A stretch of DNA of 64,000 bases from Paenibacillus sp. NAIST15-1 (GTDB taxonomy: Bacteria > Bacillota > Bacilli > Paenibacillales > Paenibacillaceae), in contig NZ_BBYF01000001.1 in assembly GCF_001894745.1 (NCBI RefSeq), positions 682,001 through 746,000 of the forward strand, written 5' to 3'. The notes beneath the pieces are model-generated. The model did no database searches, was not told the DNA's origin, and worked only from the letters and a program-made list of their open reading frames with translations. The translations under genes were made by a program, and so were the position numbers. Within the stretch, counting starts at the first letter, position 1, and every line of letters begins with the position of its first letter. This document shows, one piece after another, positions 43,575 to 52,704 of this stretch.

Positions 43575-43617
43575 AAAGAATCCATTTTGAATAATGACAA
43601 ATCAAAATGGATTCTTT
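43575..43617. terminator. Terminator downstream of the nitroreductase gene
   Basis: AAAGAATCCATTTTGA and TCAAAATGGATTCTTT form a 16-bp perfect stem with an 11-nt loop and A/T tracts on both sides. Confidence 0.85.
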
Positions 43618-43648
43618 GTATTGAATGTTCCGTTTACATAGTACTTAA

Positions 43649-44248
43649 TTATTTATGAAACTTTACACGCTCTTCTAACGGTTTGAATTGCTTTTCACCT
43701 GGTGCAGCTGTTGGATTACCAAATGGCATTTGCGCAATAAGTTTCCAATTAGCAGGGATATTCCATTCTTTTTTCACTTCATCATCAATCAGTGGATTGT
43801 AATGCTGCAAAGATGCTCCCAATCCTTCTGCTTCCAATCCTGTCCATACCACTAATTGGTGCATACCTGATGCTTGGTTTGACCAAATTGGGAAGTTGTC
43901 AGCATATGCAGTAAATTGTTCTTGAAGTGATTTCACTACAGCCTCATCTTCAAAGAATAATACAGTACCATAACCTGCTTTGAAGGAATCCATTTTTTGT
44001 TGTGTTCCTGAAAAGTCTCCATTACCAACTACTTTTCTCAATGTTTCCGTTGTAATGTCCCATAATTTATTATGGGCCTCACCAGACAATACTACCAAAC
44101 GTGAAGATTGTGAATTGAACGCTGACGGAGTGTGTTTCACAGCAAATTCGACGATTTCTTTGATTCTTTCATCTGATACTTTGACCTCTTTATTGATTCC
44201 GTAATAAGTACGTCTTTCTTTAAGTGCAGTGTAGAAATCTTTAGTCAT
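43649..44248 (-). CDS. Nitroreductase family protein (YodC/MhqN-like)
   Basis: 199 residues of the FMN-dependent nitroreductase fold: FYTALKERRTYYGINKEV, HTPSAFNSQSSRLVVLSGE, ASGMHQLVVWTGLEAEGLGA and LIAQMPFGNPTAAPGEKQF. This closely fits the YodC/YdfN (MhqN) group that reduces quinones and nitro compounds in Bacillus thiol stress. AGGAGG precedes the ATG, and an MhqR-like operator lies about 190 nt upstream, supporting quinone-responsive control. Confidence 0.9.
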   Translation of the reverse strand: MTKDFYTALKERRTYYGINKEVKVSDERIKEIVEFAVKHTPSAFNSQSSRLVVLSGEAHNKLWDITTETLRKVVGNGDFSGTQQKMDSFKAGYGTVLFFEDEAVVKSLQEQFTAYADNFPIWSNQASGMHQLVVWTGLEAEGLGASLQHYNPLIDDEVKKEWNIPANWKLIAQMPFGNPTAAPGEKQFKPLEERVKFHK

Positions 44249-44438
44249 CGTTTTCTTCCTCCTAAATTCGATTATCCTTTAAATCGATATATGTTGTGGA
44301 AACATGTGTAAATAAATTAATTGCATCATTTTCAATACTTTTTCATCCATCCTCAATTAATGTATCCTGCGTGTTTCGCATTTATACAAATATGAACAAC
44401 AGCTATTTGGGATGGCACTACTTTATCTTGGACTAAAG

Positions 44439-44456
44439 TATCTCTAATTCGAGATA
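44439..44456. promoter_or_regulatory. MhqR-like operator
   Basis: TATCTCTAATTCGAGATA differs from a perfect inverted repeat at one symmetric pair and matches the MhqR motif as I recall it (tATCTcgaAtTCgAGATa). It lies upstream of the nitroreductase gene; no mhqR is in the window. Confidence 0.6.
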
Positions 44457-44543
44457 ATTATATAAAATAAAATGAATATAGTCAACAAGAAAGAAAAATG
44501 ACTTTTGAATTTTAGGGTCTAACGTCTTGCAAAAGCGGGATAC

Positions 44544-44575
44544 AAAAAGACATCTCTAGAACGAGATGCCTTTTT
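44544..44575. terminator. Terminator after the secreted 155-residue protein
   Basis: AAAAAGACATCTC and GAGATGCCTTTTT form a 13-nt stem with one mismatch, just past the stop of the minus-strand gene at 44587. Confidence 0.8.
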
Positions 44576-44586
44576 GATAAAAGAAT

Positions 44587-45054
44587 CTATTCGCCTACCC
44601 AGTCGAGTTTCACTTTGCCGTTGGTGATTTTACCACCTGGAGCACCGTTATACCACAATTGAACTCGGTAAGTACCCGCTTTAAGTTTAGTGTACGTGTG
44701 TGCCTTAATATTGTCGGTGAAAATGTCCTCTTTAACCATATCCCATGAGCTTCCATTCTTTTTTTGAAGCTGCATGTAGAGTAAAGTGTCTTTTGGATAT
44801 GTTGCGTAAGCTGTCACAGCTACATACTTACCCTCATCAACAATCATATTTTTTTTGACGAGGAGATTAGTAGATATTGAATCAAATGTTCCTTCGTAAT
44901 GCATGTTTGTTGATGCTGAAATCGTTGGATTGTTACTAGGTGTTGAAGCATATGATGCGTTTACTTGAGACGATACTTGTTCTGCATTTGCAGCAGGCAC
45001 AATAGATATAACCGAGAGAGCCGCCAATAAAGCCAAGAAAGGAATTTTCTTCAT
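44587..45054 (-). CDS. Small secreted protein, unknown family
   Basis: 155 residues. The signal peptide is clear (KKIPFLALLAALSVISIVPA, cleavage after NAE or ANA). The mature part is rich in Thr, Ser, Lys and aromatic residues: GKYVAVTAYATYPKDTLLYM, then KLKAGTYRVQLWYNGAPGG. This suggests a single beta-sandwich like a carbohydrate-binding or PPC-type module. No cysteines. Function unknown. Confidence 0.7.
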   Translation of the reverse strand: MKKIPFLALLAALSVISIVPAANAEQVSSQVNASYASTPSNNPTISASTNMHYEGTFDSISTNLLVKKNMIVDEGKYVAVTAYATYPKDTLLYMQLQKKNGSSWDMVKEDIFTDNIKAHTYTKLKAGTYRVQLWYNGAPGGKITNGKVKLDWVGE

Positions 45055-45204
45055 AACAATCGCTCCATTTATAATTTTTGGCGATGCTGTCTGGACAAAG
45101 ATGGAACTATTTTATAGAAATAATAGAATATACTGTATTCTTTGGCAAGTGAAATTAATAATAAATATAAATAATTCATTATACTATAAATGGATTTGAG
45201 GCAT

Positions 45205-45230
45205 AAAAACAGCCCGTGAATTTCACGGAC
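45205..45230 (-). terminator. Terminator of the kinase-regulator gene
   Basis: CCGTGAA and TTCACGG stem; on the minus strand it is followed by GCTGTTTTTATG, 50 nt after the stop of the fusion gene. Confidence 0.7.
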
Positions 45231-45279
45231 TTATTTGGAGAAGTTGATTATTGCCACTAATCTATCAAAGCTCTCTCTT

Positions 45280-47088
45280 CTAACTAATCAACCCTTCTTC
45301 CTTCGCCTTGTCAACTGCATCTTGCCTGTTATTTACGCCTAGCTTGGAATAGAGGATAGATATATAATTGCGGATCGTTCCTTCCGAAAGATTCATGCTA
45401 GCGGCGATAGCTTTGTAACGTGATCCACGGTGCAGTAGATCCAACAACTCGAACTCGCGTTTAATTAATCCATATGAATTATCCCAAATGATATTCCCAC
45501 GTTCCTTGAGCTGCACCCGCTGCTGCTTCATCTCTTCGAATACTTGCTCCGCGATCTCCTGGGTGATGGACATGCCTCCAGCATGAATGAGGCGAATCGT
45601 GTCGATTAACTCCTTGGGCTGTATGGATTTCAACAAATATCCCACTGCCCCGTACTGAAGTGCGGTCACCGCTTGTTCTACATCACTGAAGGTACTCATT
45701 ACGATCACTTGTAGATCAGGCCACTTTTCCTTAATCACTTGTAAAGCTTCGATTCCATCCATTTCAGGCATACGGACATCCATCAAGATAACATCTGGAT
45801 GAACCTGCTCGCACAACTCAACGGCTAATTTTCCATTTCCGGCCGTTCCTACTACCTGCAGATCCTGTTGATTATCAAGTATCATGCTAAGACTATCGAC
45901 AATCAACTGCTGATCGTCGACGATAACAAGCCGTATCTTGCTATGCACAATATCATTTCTAGGCACTGTACAGAGCACGACCGTCCCTTCATCACGATGA
46001 GAGTGGACGGATAAGTGGCCTGACAACTCTAGCAAGCGCTCCTTCATCGTCGAAAGCCCAAAGCCTGGCTGCAACTGCTCATTACCTACCCCATTATCTT
46101 GAATTTGCAAACGCAATTGATTCGCTTCGAAATGCAAATGAACCTCGATGGCCGTTGCTTGTCCGTGACGAGCCGCATTCGTCAATGCCTCCTGTAGACA
46201 ACGGTACAATGTTAATTTGATCGGATTAGGCACGGCATACTCTTCACCTAATGTTCGATACTTAACTTCAATCCTTGTTGTATCCTTGAATTTGCTAACC
46301 AGCTTTTGTAGAGAAATCGTAAAAGATGCAGGTAGGGTAGATGACGACATTTGATGCAAGTGAGTTCGAACTTCTTCTAGTCCACTGCGGGCAGAGCGCA
46401 GAAGAGCATCAATGCGTTCAGTTTGATCGCCTGTTGCCGCCTGACGCAGCGACTCCATTCCCATAATGAGTGAAGTCAACGTATGGCCGATCGTATCGTG
46501 CAGCTCCTTAGATAGTCGATTTCGCTCCTCGACTAACGTCATCTGTTCAACCTGAGTCACATGTTGTTCCAAAATCCGATTTTGCTCCTTGATCACTTGC
46601 CCCTGTCTATGCGTAAGTACCGCTAATTGAAAGGCATATCCCAAGGCAAATACAATCCCATAATGCAAAATGACGTCTACAATAATATCAATCCAACTTA
46701 TTTTACTTACCCAGCCGAGAATAAACGGGATGACACCAGAAGATAGAATCGCTGTCCATCGGTAAGTAGGATTACTGCTTAGAAAGCCAATGACAAATAC
46801 AATCGGGGCATATTGCCATACATTCGATATCCCATACAGATTTAGGAAAATAACAAAACTCCCCGACAACACAATTTCAGCAATCAAATACCACTGCAAA
46901 TGATACTGTTGAAGCCAAAGCGGGATGAATAATGGAACAAAGGAGAGCCCCATAGCTGCCCAAAGTGGTATCGGCAATCCTCGCTCATGCAATATGCATA
47001 GACTAATCACGAGCGTGATCCACCATGAGATCCGTATACATAACATGACCCAATCTGACCACAACCATCGCTTCATCCATTCTTTCAT
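45280..47088 (-). CDS. Single-chain two-component system: DesK-type histidine kinase fused to NarL-type response regulator
   Basis: 602 residues in one frame. Residues 1-160: about six membrane helices. 165-250: coiled coil and HisKA_3 dimerisation domain with phospho-acceptor H197 in LSKELHDTIGHTL. 285-375: HATPase_c with N-box EALTNAARHGQ and G-boxes DNGVGNE and GFGLSTM. 385-500: receiver domain with D437 in DVILMDVRMPEMDG. 545-600: LuxR-type helix-turn-helix. Normally these are two genes. Here kinase (ending ...TVPRNDI) and regulator (VHSKIRLVIVDDQ) join without a stop. An internal GTG exists at the junction (V381) but has no ribosome-binding site. Membrane-bound transcription control, or proteolytic release, would be implied. 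Confidence 0.85.
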   Translation of the reverse strand: MKEWMKRWLWSDWVMLCIRISWWITLVISLCILHERGLPIPLWAAMGLSFVPLFIPLWLQQYHLQWYLIAEIVLSGSFVIFLNLYGISNVWQYAPIVFVIGFLSSNPTYRWTAILSSGVIPFILGWVSKISWIDIIVDVILHYGIVFALGYAFQLAVLTHRQGQVIKEQNRILEQHVTQVEQMTLVEERNRLSKELHDTIGHTLTSLIMGMESLRQAATGDQTERIDALLRSARSGLEEVRTHLHQMSSSTLPASFTISLQKLVSKFKDTTRIEVKYRTLGEEYAVPNPIKLTLYRCLQEALTNAARHGQATAIEVHLHFEANQLRLQIQDNGVGNEQLQPGFGLSTMKERLLELSGHLSVHSHRDEGTVVLCTVPRNDIVHSKIRLVIVDDQQLIVDSLSMILDNQQDLQVVGTAGNGKLAVELCEQVHPDVILMDVRMPEMDGIEALQVIKEKWPDLQVIVMSTFSDVEQAVTALQYGAVGYLLKSIQPKELIDTIRLIHAGGMSITQEIAEQVFEEMKQQRVQLKERGNIIWDNSYGLIKREFELLDLLHRGSRYKAIAASMNLSEGTIRNYISILYSKLGVNNRQDAVDKAKEEGLIS

Positions 47089-47249
47089 AGGAATACCTCA
47101 ATCCTTCATCAGATATCTACAAGTTACACCACATACAACCTAATTGAGAACCATTAATTTCTGAAATAAATGATTGAACCTTCGTGCGGAATGAGGTCTA
47201 GTATAAGAAGAAAGAGCAACCGTATCCCGATTGCTCCAGAAATGATTTC

Positions 47250-48614
47250 CTACTTTTGTACTTGTATGATATGGGATGGGCTTGTGTTACGAATATGGAC
47301 AAGAATGTCAAACCGCTCCCGCAGGGGCACATTGAAAAATAGCGGCAGGCCCGGTACAAATCGCGCCCCTATGCTGAGGAACGGCTGCTCTTCCTTCACC
47401 CATCGACCTGCCTCTCCCTTCAGTTGGCGTGCATCCAGTAGGAACTTCTCGTATGATACTTTCCCGAATATAGCGTTCGTACTATTCTTTTGCTGCGGTA
47501 TCACATCCGTTGTAATCTTCCCGCCGCTGGCATCCGGATCGATCTCGCCGAACAGCGTCAAGCGCCCTTCCGTCGTTGAGGTTCCAATGGTGACGTACTG
47601 ATTACCTACAAGTTCTTTCAGGAACTCACCGGCTGGTTTCGGATACCATTCCTTATCAATAGCACGCTTAGTTAAGTGATTATTATGGCCCCACACCATT
47701 GTCTTCCCACCGAATGTTTCATTTGCCCATATAGCCTGTTCCGCCAGATATTGCTCGTGAAGAGTGACCAAGGACGTATAATCCTCCGGAATCAACATGG
47801 TTGTAAAATTCTTTATTGCTTTTGCCGTCCCTTTCACCCATTCAAGCTCGTATGAATCCGATTGTTTTTTGTTGTCTACAGTCACTTTCTCAAGCAATTG
47901 GACAACTCTCTCTGCATTTGCCTGTAACCGCGCCTTCTTCTCAGGAGTCAGCTTCATATAATCCACCACATTGGCAGTTGCCGACGACAGATCCTTATAG
48001 CTTTTCTCAACTTCAGACAATATATGGGGATGATGTTTCTTCACATAGTTAATGACTTTATTGTAGGCGTTCTTGTCAAGCGACTTCAGATCGAGTCCGA
48101 TAAATTGAATCTTATTCTTGTTCTTTGAATTGGCATTAAAGTCCTTCATCCACTCCACCATAGCGATAATCTCGTCGGTTGGATATAACATCTTCAAAAA
48201 TTGCTTAGGATCTCCTTTCCCTGTATGGATATATTCATTCAGTTGTAAGCCATTCCCCCAATCTTCCTCCAGCCCGAAGTTCGTAAATCCCATCTCCGTA
48301 ACCAAATATTTCACGAGGCGAAATTTCATCGTAAAAAGTTCAGAACTCCCATGAGTTGACTCCCCTAATCCTACATAGTGGGCTTTCCCGATCATCTTCT
48401 TAAGCGGCTTTAAATCTGCAAACGATTGAGTCGGATCAATTGTCTTCAATGGAAAAACCTGTGATTCAAAGGACTTCACAATACTATTTTGCGACGTCTG
48501 CACGGAACGAGTCACTTCTGTTGACTGAGCACCAGCATTCGAAGCTCCCCCAGCAACCAACAGCGCTGTGCTAACTACTGCAGCCATGCCACTAACCATC
48601 ATTTTCTTCTTCAT
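47250..48614 (-). CDS. Secreted erythromycin-esterase-family protein
   Basis: 454 residues from the ATG at 48614 (AGGTGG upstream). A signal peptide (KKKMMVSGMAAVVSTALLVA) ends near AGAQS. The catalytic domain shows YVGLGESTHGSSELFTMKFR, NFGLEEDWGNG, and MVWGHNNHLTKRA, the conserved E/H residues of the Ere/succinoglycan-biosynthesis esterase family. Secretion is unusual for macrolide esterases, which act in the cytoplasm, so the substrate is probably extracellular and not erythromycin. Confidence 0.85.
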   Translation of the reverse strand: MKKKMMVSGMAAVVSTALLVAGGASNAGAQSTEVTRSVQTSQNSIVKSFESQVFPLKTIDPTQSFADLKPLKKMIGKAHYVGLGESTHGSSELFTMKFRLVKYLVTEMGFTNFGLEEDWGNGLQLNEYIHTGKGDPKQFLKMLYPTDEIIAMVEWMKDFNANSKNKNKIQFIGLDLKSLDKNAYNKVINYVKKHHPHILSEVEKSYKDLSSATANVVDYMKLTPEKKARLQANAERVVQLLEKVTVDNKKQSDSYELEWVKGTAKAIKNFTTMLIPEDYTSLVTLHEQYLAEQAIWANETFGGKTMVWGHNNHLTKRAIDKEWYPKPAGEFLKELVGNQYVTIGTSTTEGRLTLFGEIDPDASGGKITTDVIPQQKNSTNAIFGKVSYEKFLLDARQLKGEAGRWVKEEQPFLSIGARFVPGLPLFFNVPLRERFDILVHIRNTSPSHIIQVQK

Positions 48615-48877
48615 GTTATTCCACCTCAATTGAGTAATTTGATGAGCGCAATGAACCGCAAGCAAGGCTATGCGTCAATCGCTCAACCCGATTGTCATTC
48701 ATTCCATATCACTTTTCCTAGTTACTCTCTGTCACCATTTTTGATGACACATACCTCATGTCATTTCGTTACAAGCCTCACTATGAATAATGACGCCCCA
48801 TTGGCCATACTGAGTTTGCGAAAGATTGAGGGCATCAATATAAAAAATTTCTATGAGTCGAAAGGAAGGATGTAATT

Positions 48878-49771
48878 TTGAAATCGCGTGGAAACAAAAA
48901 CACTTCGGATTTTGGGGAGGTGAAAGTACAACATGCCAGAAAAGGACTCAATCTATTTCTGGGCCTCTTATTCGTAATGTCACTGATCATGAATACGGCT
49001 GTCATCATGTCGGGAAATATTATGCTTATTGTTGTATACATGTTCGTACCGGCAATCGCTTCGATTCTAACCCGTCTCCTCTTGCGGGAAGGTTTTGCAG
49101 ATGTATCCTTTCAGTTGGGCAGTGTAAAAGTATGGAGAGGGATCGGACTGGGCCTGCTCATTCCTATGCTCATCTGCGGAATCACCTATTCCACCGCCTG
49201 GATGAGTGGTATAGCCTCGTTCCAGCTTCCTGTGGGAGGTACCTTCGAAACGTACTATCATGCTCTTGGTCTGCAGTACTTGCCTACGCCGCTGAGCTTC
49301 GTGCTTATGGTCGTAGTGGCTGGCATTGCAGGAAGTATCATCAACCTCATTCCCGTTATGGGGGAAGAAGTCGGCTGGCGGGGATATATGTTGACACGTT
49401 TAGTTGAGGCCAAGGCTCCGCGTCCTATTTTGCTTAGCGGATTGATCTGGGCAACTTGGCATATTCCGATTGTCATATCTGGTATGTATGTGGCTGGATC
49501 ATCTGTCCTTCTCTCTGTCCTAGGCATCTACCTGTGTATCATTCCGTTCAGTTATATTACCGCCCAATTGCGATTAGCCACTGGCAGCGTCTGGCCTTCT
49601 GTCATTATCCATACCTCATGGAATTCTGTAATCCAAGGCCCTTTCACTCGTGCAACAACAGGGGAGTTTTCTGAGGTCTGGATCGGTGAGTCGGGTCTCC
49701 TTACGGCATTTATCATTATCATTGCAGCAATTATAGTGTCACGAACAGTAAAAGTCCGAGAGTTGACGTGA
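48878..49771 (+). CDS. CPBP family intramembrane metalloprotease
   Basis: 297 residues with about seven membrane helices. The Rce1/CPBP active-site motifs are present: MGEEVGWRGYMLTRLVE (E-E-x-x-x-R), WATWHIPI (x-x-x-H) and VIIHTSWN (H-x-x-x-N). The family includes prenyl-protein proteases and bacteriocin-immunity proteins; the target is unknown. TTG start with AAAGGAAGG upstream. Confidence 0.9.
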   Translation: MKSRGNKNTSDFGEVKVQHARKGLNLFLGLLFVMSLIMNTAVIMSGNIMLIVVYMFVPAIASILTRLLLREGFADVSFQLGSVKVWRGIGLGLLIPMLICGITYSTAWMSGIASFQLPVGGTFETYYHALGLQYLPTPLSFVLMVVVAGIAGSIINLIPVMGEEVGWRGYMLTRLVEAKAPRPILLSGLIWATWHIPIVISGMYVAGSSVLLSVLGIYLCIIPFSYITAQLRLATGSVWPSVIIHTSWNSVIQGPFTRATTGEFSEVWIGESGLLTAFIIIIAAIIVSRTVKVRELT

Positions 49772-49837
49772 CTAGAAATGAAGCTTTCTACTCATTCTCA
49801 TTGACGAAAAAGAGAGTAACGAATTGGATTGATCATA

Positions 49838-49866
49838 AATCCTCCTTAGCACTAAGGGGGATTTTA
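49838..49866 (+). terminator. Terminator after the CPBP gene
   Basis: AAATCCTCCTTAG and CTAAGGGGGATTTT pair with one mismatch, followed by T. The remaining gap to 50387 shows no gene I can support. Confidence 0.7.
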
Positions 49867-50387
49867 TGTTGTGTCCAGCCGACATTTAGTATTTTTGTGA
49901 AAAAAAGAACAAGTTAGCTATTGACTTGTGAATTTCTGACCTCTGTATGAAATGAAACAAGGAGGCTATTGATTCTCTATCAATAGTTTCTCCTATATGC
50001 ATCACTCCTCTTATTAAACAAACACTTCGGTTAGTATCCTTTTGAGAATAGCGATAGTTTTGCGACTCTCCCCCTCTTTGCCAGCTCTTCTTGAGCCCAA
50101 CCTTTTTTCGCTCAACAAACTACATTTTTATTACGTAACAACAGCAACACATCTGGATAGGAACGTAATGGCATTTTTAATCGTAAGGATTTTTTACAAT
50201 TTTTTTTGCAAGACAGATTATCACGCCAATGTAAAAGTACTCCGATATATAATAGAAGAATCAACCGAACAAGTAAATTGATGGAACCACCAAGAGAATG
50301 TGCATTACAATAGAGGGAGCTTTTGGGTAATAAGCAAGAGCTTCAGGTCATGATCGAAATCAACAAGAGGAACGAGGCCATGGGAGT

Positions 50388-51383
50388 ATGGAGAGAAAAG
50401 TGAAAATTATCGGTACGGGGGTATATTTACCGAAGCAGCGCGTTACTTCGGATGAAATGGATCGGAAGCTTGGCGTACCCGCCGGGTGGTCCTTGAAAAA
50501 GTCGGAGGTTCGCGTACGATATTTTGTTGAAAACGAAACAGCCGCCGAGATGGGGGCGTTCGCTGCGCAAGCCGCGCTGCAGGATGCGGGACTTACCTTC
50601 GCTGACATCGACTGCATCGTATGCGCGAGCGGTACAATGCAGCAGCCGATTCCATGCACAGCGGCTTTGATACAGCAAGCAATGGGGAAAGGAAACTCCG
50701 GGGTGCCGTCTTTTGACATTAATTCGACCTGCCTTAGCTTCCTAGCCGCGCTCGACGTCATGTCGTATCTGATTGCCGCTGGACGCTATCAGCGTATCCT
50801 CATCGTCTCGACAGAGGTAGCCTCAGTCGGCCTGAACTGGGAGCATAAAGAAAGCGCGGTTCTATTCGGCGATGGCGCCGCTGCCGTTATCGTAGGCCAA
50901 GCGACAGCATACGAGCAATCTCGTATCGCAGCCTCATTAATAGAAACCTATAGTACCGGAGCCTCATACTCCGAGATACGTGGTGGAGGTACGGGGCTGC
51001 ACGCAAAATATTACGATGATGCTCGAATGAGCGACTATATGTTCCATATGGATGGTCAGCCGATTTATAAAATGGCGTCCAAGCTGCTGCCTGACTTCCT
51101 TGAACGGCTGCTCGGATCGGGAAATACGACAATGTCGCAATTCCCGCTTATCATACCGCACCAAGGCAGCGCTATGGCGATGCGCCTGATTAGCCGCAAG
51201 CTGGGCATTGCTCCAGAGCAGCTCATGAACATTACATCGGATCACGGCAATACGATTGCCGCTTCGATTCCGATGGGATTGCATGAGGCCATTCACCAAG
51301 GGCGGGTGCAGCGGGGAGACCGTATTCTGCTGCTTGGAACTTCTGCCGGGCTGTCATTGGGAGGGCTGGTGCTTGAATATTAG
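50388..51383 (+). CDS. 3-oxoacyl-ACP synthase III-like condensing enzyme (KASIII/FabH-like), gene 1 of cluster
   Basis: 331 residues with the thiolase fold. The catalytic triad is complete: C115 in DINSTCLSFLAALD, H258 in IIPHQGSAM and N288 in DHGNTIAAS. Residues 155-170 (ESAVLFGDGAAAVIV) are the family G-D-G-A-A motif. It would condense an acyl-CoA or acyl-ACP with a malonyl unit or transfer an acyl group. It is more divergent than housekeeping FabH and starts a seven-gene cluster with epimerase, adenylating and SDR genes, so secondary metabolism is inferred. The ATG at 50388 has only GGGAG close by. Confidence 0.85.
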   Translation: MERKVKIIGTGVYLPKQRVTSDEMDRKLGVPAGWSLKKSEVRVRYFVENETAAEMGAFAAQAALQDAGLTFADIDCIVCASGTMQQPIPCTAALIQQAMGKGNSGVPSFDINSTCLSFLAALDVMSYLIAAGRYQRILIVSTEVASVGLNWEHKESAVLFGDGAAAVIVGQATAYEQSRIAASLIETYSTGASYSEIRGGGTGLHAKYYDDARMSDYMFHMDGQPIYKMASKLLPDFLERLLGSGNTTMSQFPLIIPHQGSAMAMRLISRKLGIAPEQLMNITSDHGNTIAASIPMGLHEAIHQGRVQRGDRILLLGTSAGLSLGGLVLEY

Positions 51384-52704
51384 CAGTTCTAGCAGTCCGT
51401 CCAAGGATATACCGCCGGATGGGAGGCGAACTGTCCTAATTACCGGCAGCCGCTCCCCCGTCTCCTTGGAACTGGCGCGGCTATTGGGTGGTGCTGGGCA
51501 CCGGATCATCATGGCTGATAGCTTGCTCGTCACAATAGGCTCGGCCTCCCGCTTTGTCACCCGCCATTACTGTTATCCGCCTCCCCGCCATGAACAAGAG
51601 CGGTTCCTAGCTATGATAGAGCGTATCGTGATAGACGAGCAGGTGGATTGCGTAATTCCGACCTGCGAGGAAGTGTTCTATCTAGCACAGAGACAGCGGG
51701 CATGGCCCAATGGATGCGAGCTATTTGCTCCTCCGTGGGAGATGCTTAAGCAGCTTCATCATAAGGGACAATTCATCGAAATGATCCGGCAAGCTGGCTT
51801 ACACGCACCTTCGACACAGCTGCTGACATCACAAGCGGAAGCATGCGGCTACATACAGGCGCTTGGGGAAGATGCTGCCGTGCTGAAGCCGGCCTACTCG
51901 CGCTTCGCGAGCCGTGTATTATTCGTACGGGCTGGCTATGCCCTGCCGGACGACATCCTAATCACCCCGGACTATCCTTGGGTTGGACAGCAATATATTC
52001 ACGGGACATTGTATTGCACGTACAGCATTGTCCGCGATGGCTCTGTACGTGCTCATGCCTGCTACCCCTCCAAATTCACGGCGGGTGCAGGGGCAAGCAT
52101 CGCCTTCAAGCATGAGCCGCAGGCCGATCTGCTGGCATGGGTGCAACGATTTGTCGCCCCGCTTCGATATACGGGACAGATTGCGTTTGACTTTATCGTC
52201 ACGCCGGAACGGAACATCTACCCTATCGAGTGCAATCCCCGCGCTACAAGCGGCGTCCACTGCTTTACCGCATCCGATCAGTTGGACAAAGCGTTCTTCG
52301 AGATGAATGGTGGGATAAATGGCGACACAGAGGTCGGCATGGACGGCTGCACAAATCACACTGCTAATCAAAATACATGTCTTAATGCAAATTTTGATGC
52401 AAATCTTGGCGAGCATCATGCGAGAGCCTACCCCATCGAGCCAACATCCACCCGCCCTGCCATGTTGACGCTCGCCATGCTGGCGTACGGCTGGAGGAGT
52501 CCTCGGCGGGGCTATTGGTTGAGGGAGCTATGGAAGGGGCAAGATGTCATCTTCCGCTGGCAGGATCCGAAGCCGTTTGTCGCGCAGGCCGTTATGCTAT
52601 ACCGCTTCTGGCGAGAGAGCATACAGCGCTCCATCTCACTGATAGAGGCCACTACATCAGATATAGAATGGAATGGTGAATCATCATGCGCCGACGAGCA
52701 TTAG
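51373..52704 (+). CDS. ATP-grasp ligase, gene 2 of cluster
   Basis: 443 residues from a TTG at 51373 (GGGAGGG upstream), overlapping gene 1 by 11 nt. N-terminal TVLITGSRSPVSLELARLLG is the preATP-grasp Rossmann part; VDCVIPTCEEVFYLAQR, AAVLKPAYSRFASRV, WVGQQYIHGTLYCTYSIV and FIVTPERNIYPIECNPRATS give the ATP- and Mg-binding segments (the E-C-N-P-R end is diagnostic). A carboxylate-amine/thiol ligation role is expected. An Asn/Thr/Cys-rich insertion at about residues 310-355 follows the catalytic end. Confidence 0.85.
   Translation: MNISSSSSPSKDIPPDGRRTVLITGSRSPVSLELARLLGGAGHRIIMADSLLVTIGSASRFVTRHYCYPPPRHEQERFLAMIERIVIDEQVDCVIPTCEEVFYLAQRQRAWPNGCELFAPPWEMLKQLHHKGQFIEMIRQAGLHAPSTQLLTSQAEACGYIQALGEDAAVLKPAYSRFASRVLFVRAGYALPDDILITPDYPWVGQQYIHGTLYCTYSIVRDGSVRAHACYPSKFTAGAGASIAFKHEPQADLLAWVQRFVAPLRYTGQIAFDFIVTPERNIYPIECNPRATSGVHCFTASDQLDKAFFEMNGGINGDTEVGMDGCTNHTANQNTCLNANFDANLGEHHARAYPIEPTSTRPAMLTLAMLAYGWRSPRRGYWLRELWKGQDVIFRWQDPKPFVAQAVMLYRFWRESIQRSISLIEATTSDIEWNGESSCADEH

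Noticed and set aside
45945..45950. Separate response-regulator gene starting at the internal GTG (V381)
   Set aside because: No ribosome-binding site precedes it and the kinase frame has no stop before it; a single fusion protein is the simpler reading.
50042..50281. Plus-strand frame of 79 codons before the biosynthetic cluster
   Set aside because: No ribosome-binding site, AT-rich with phenylalanine/tyrosine-biased content as in random frames, and no relation to the cluster.
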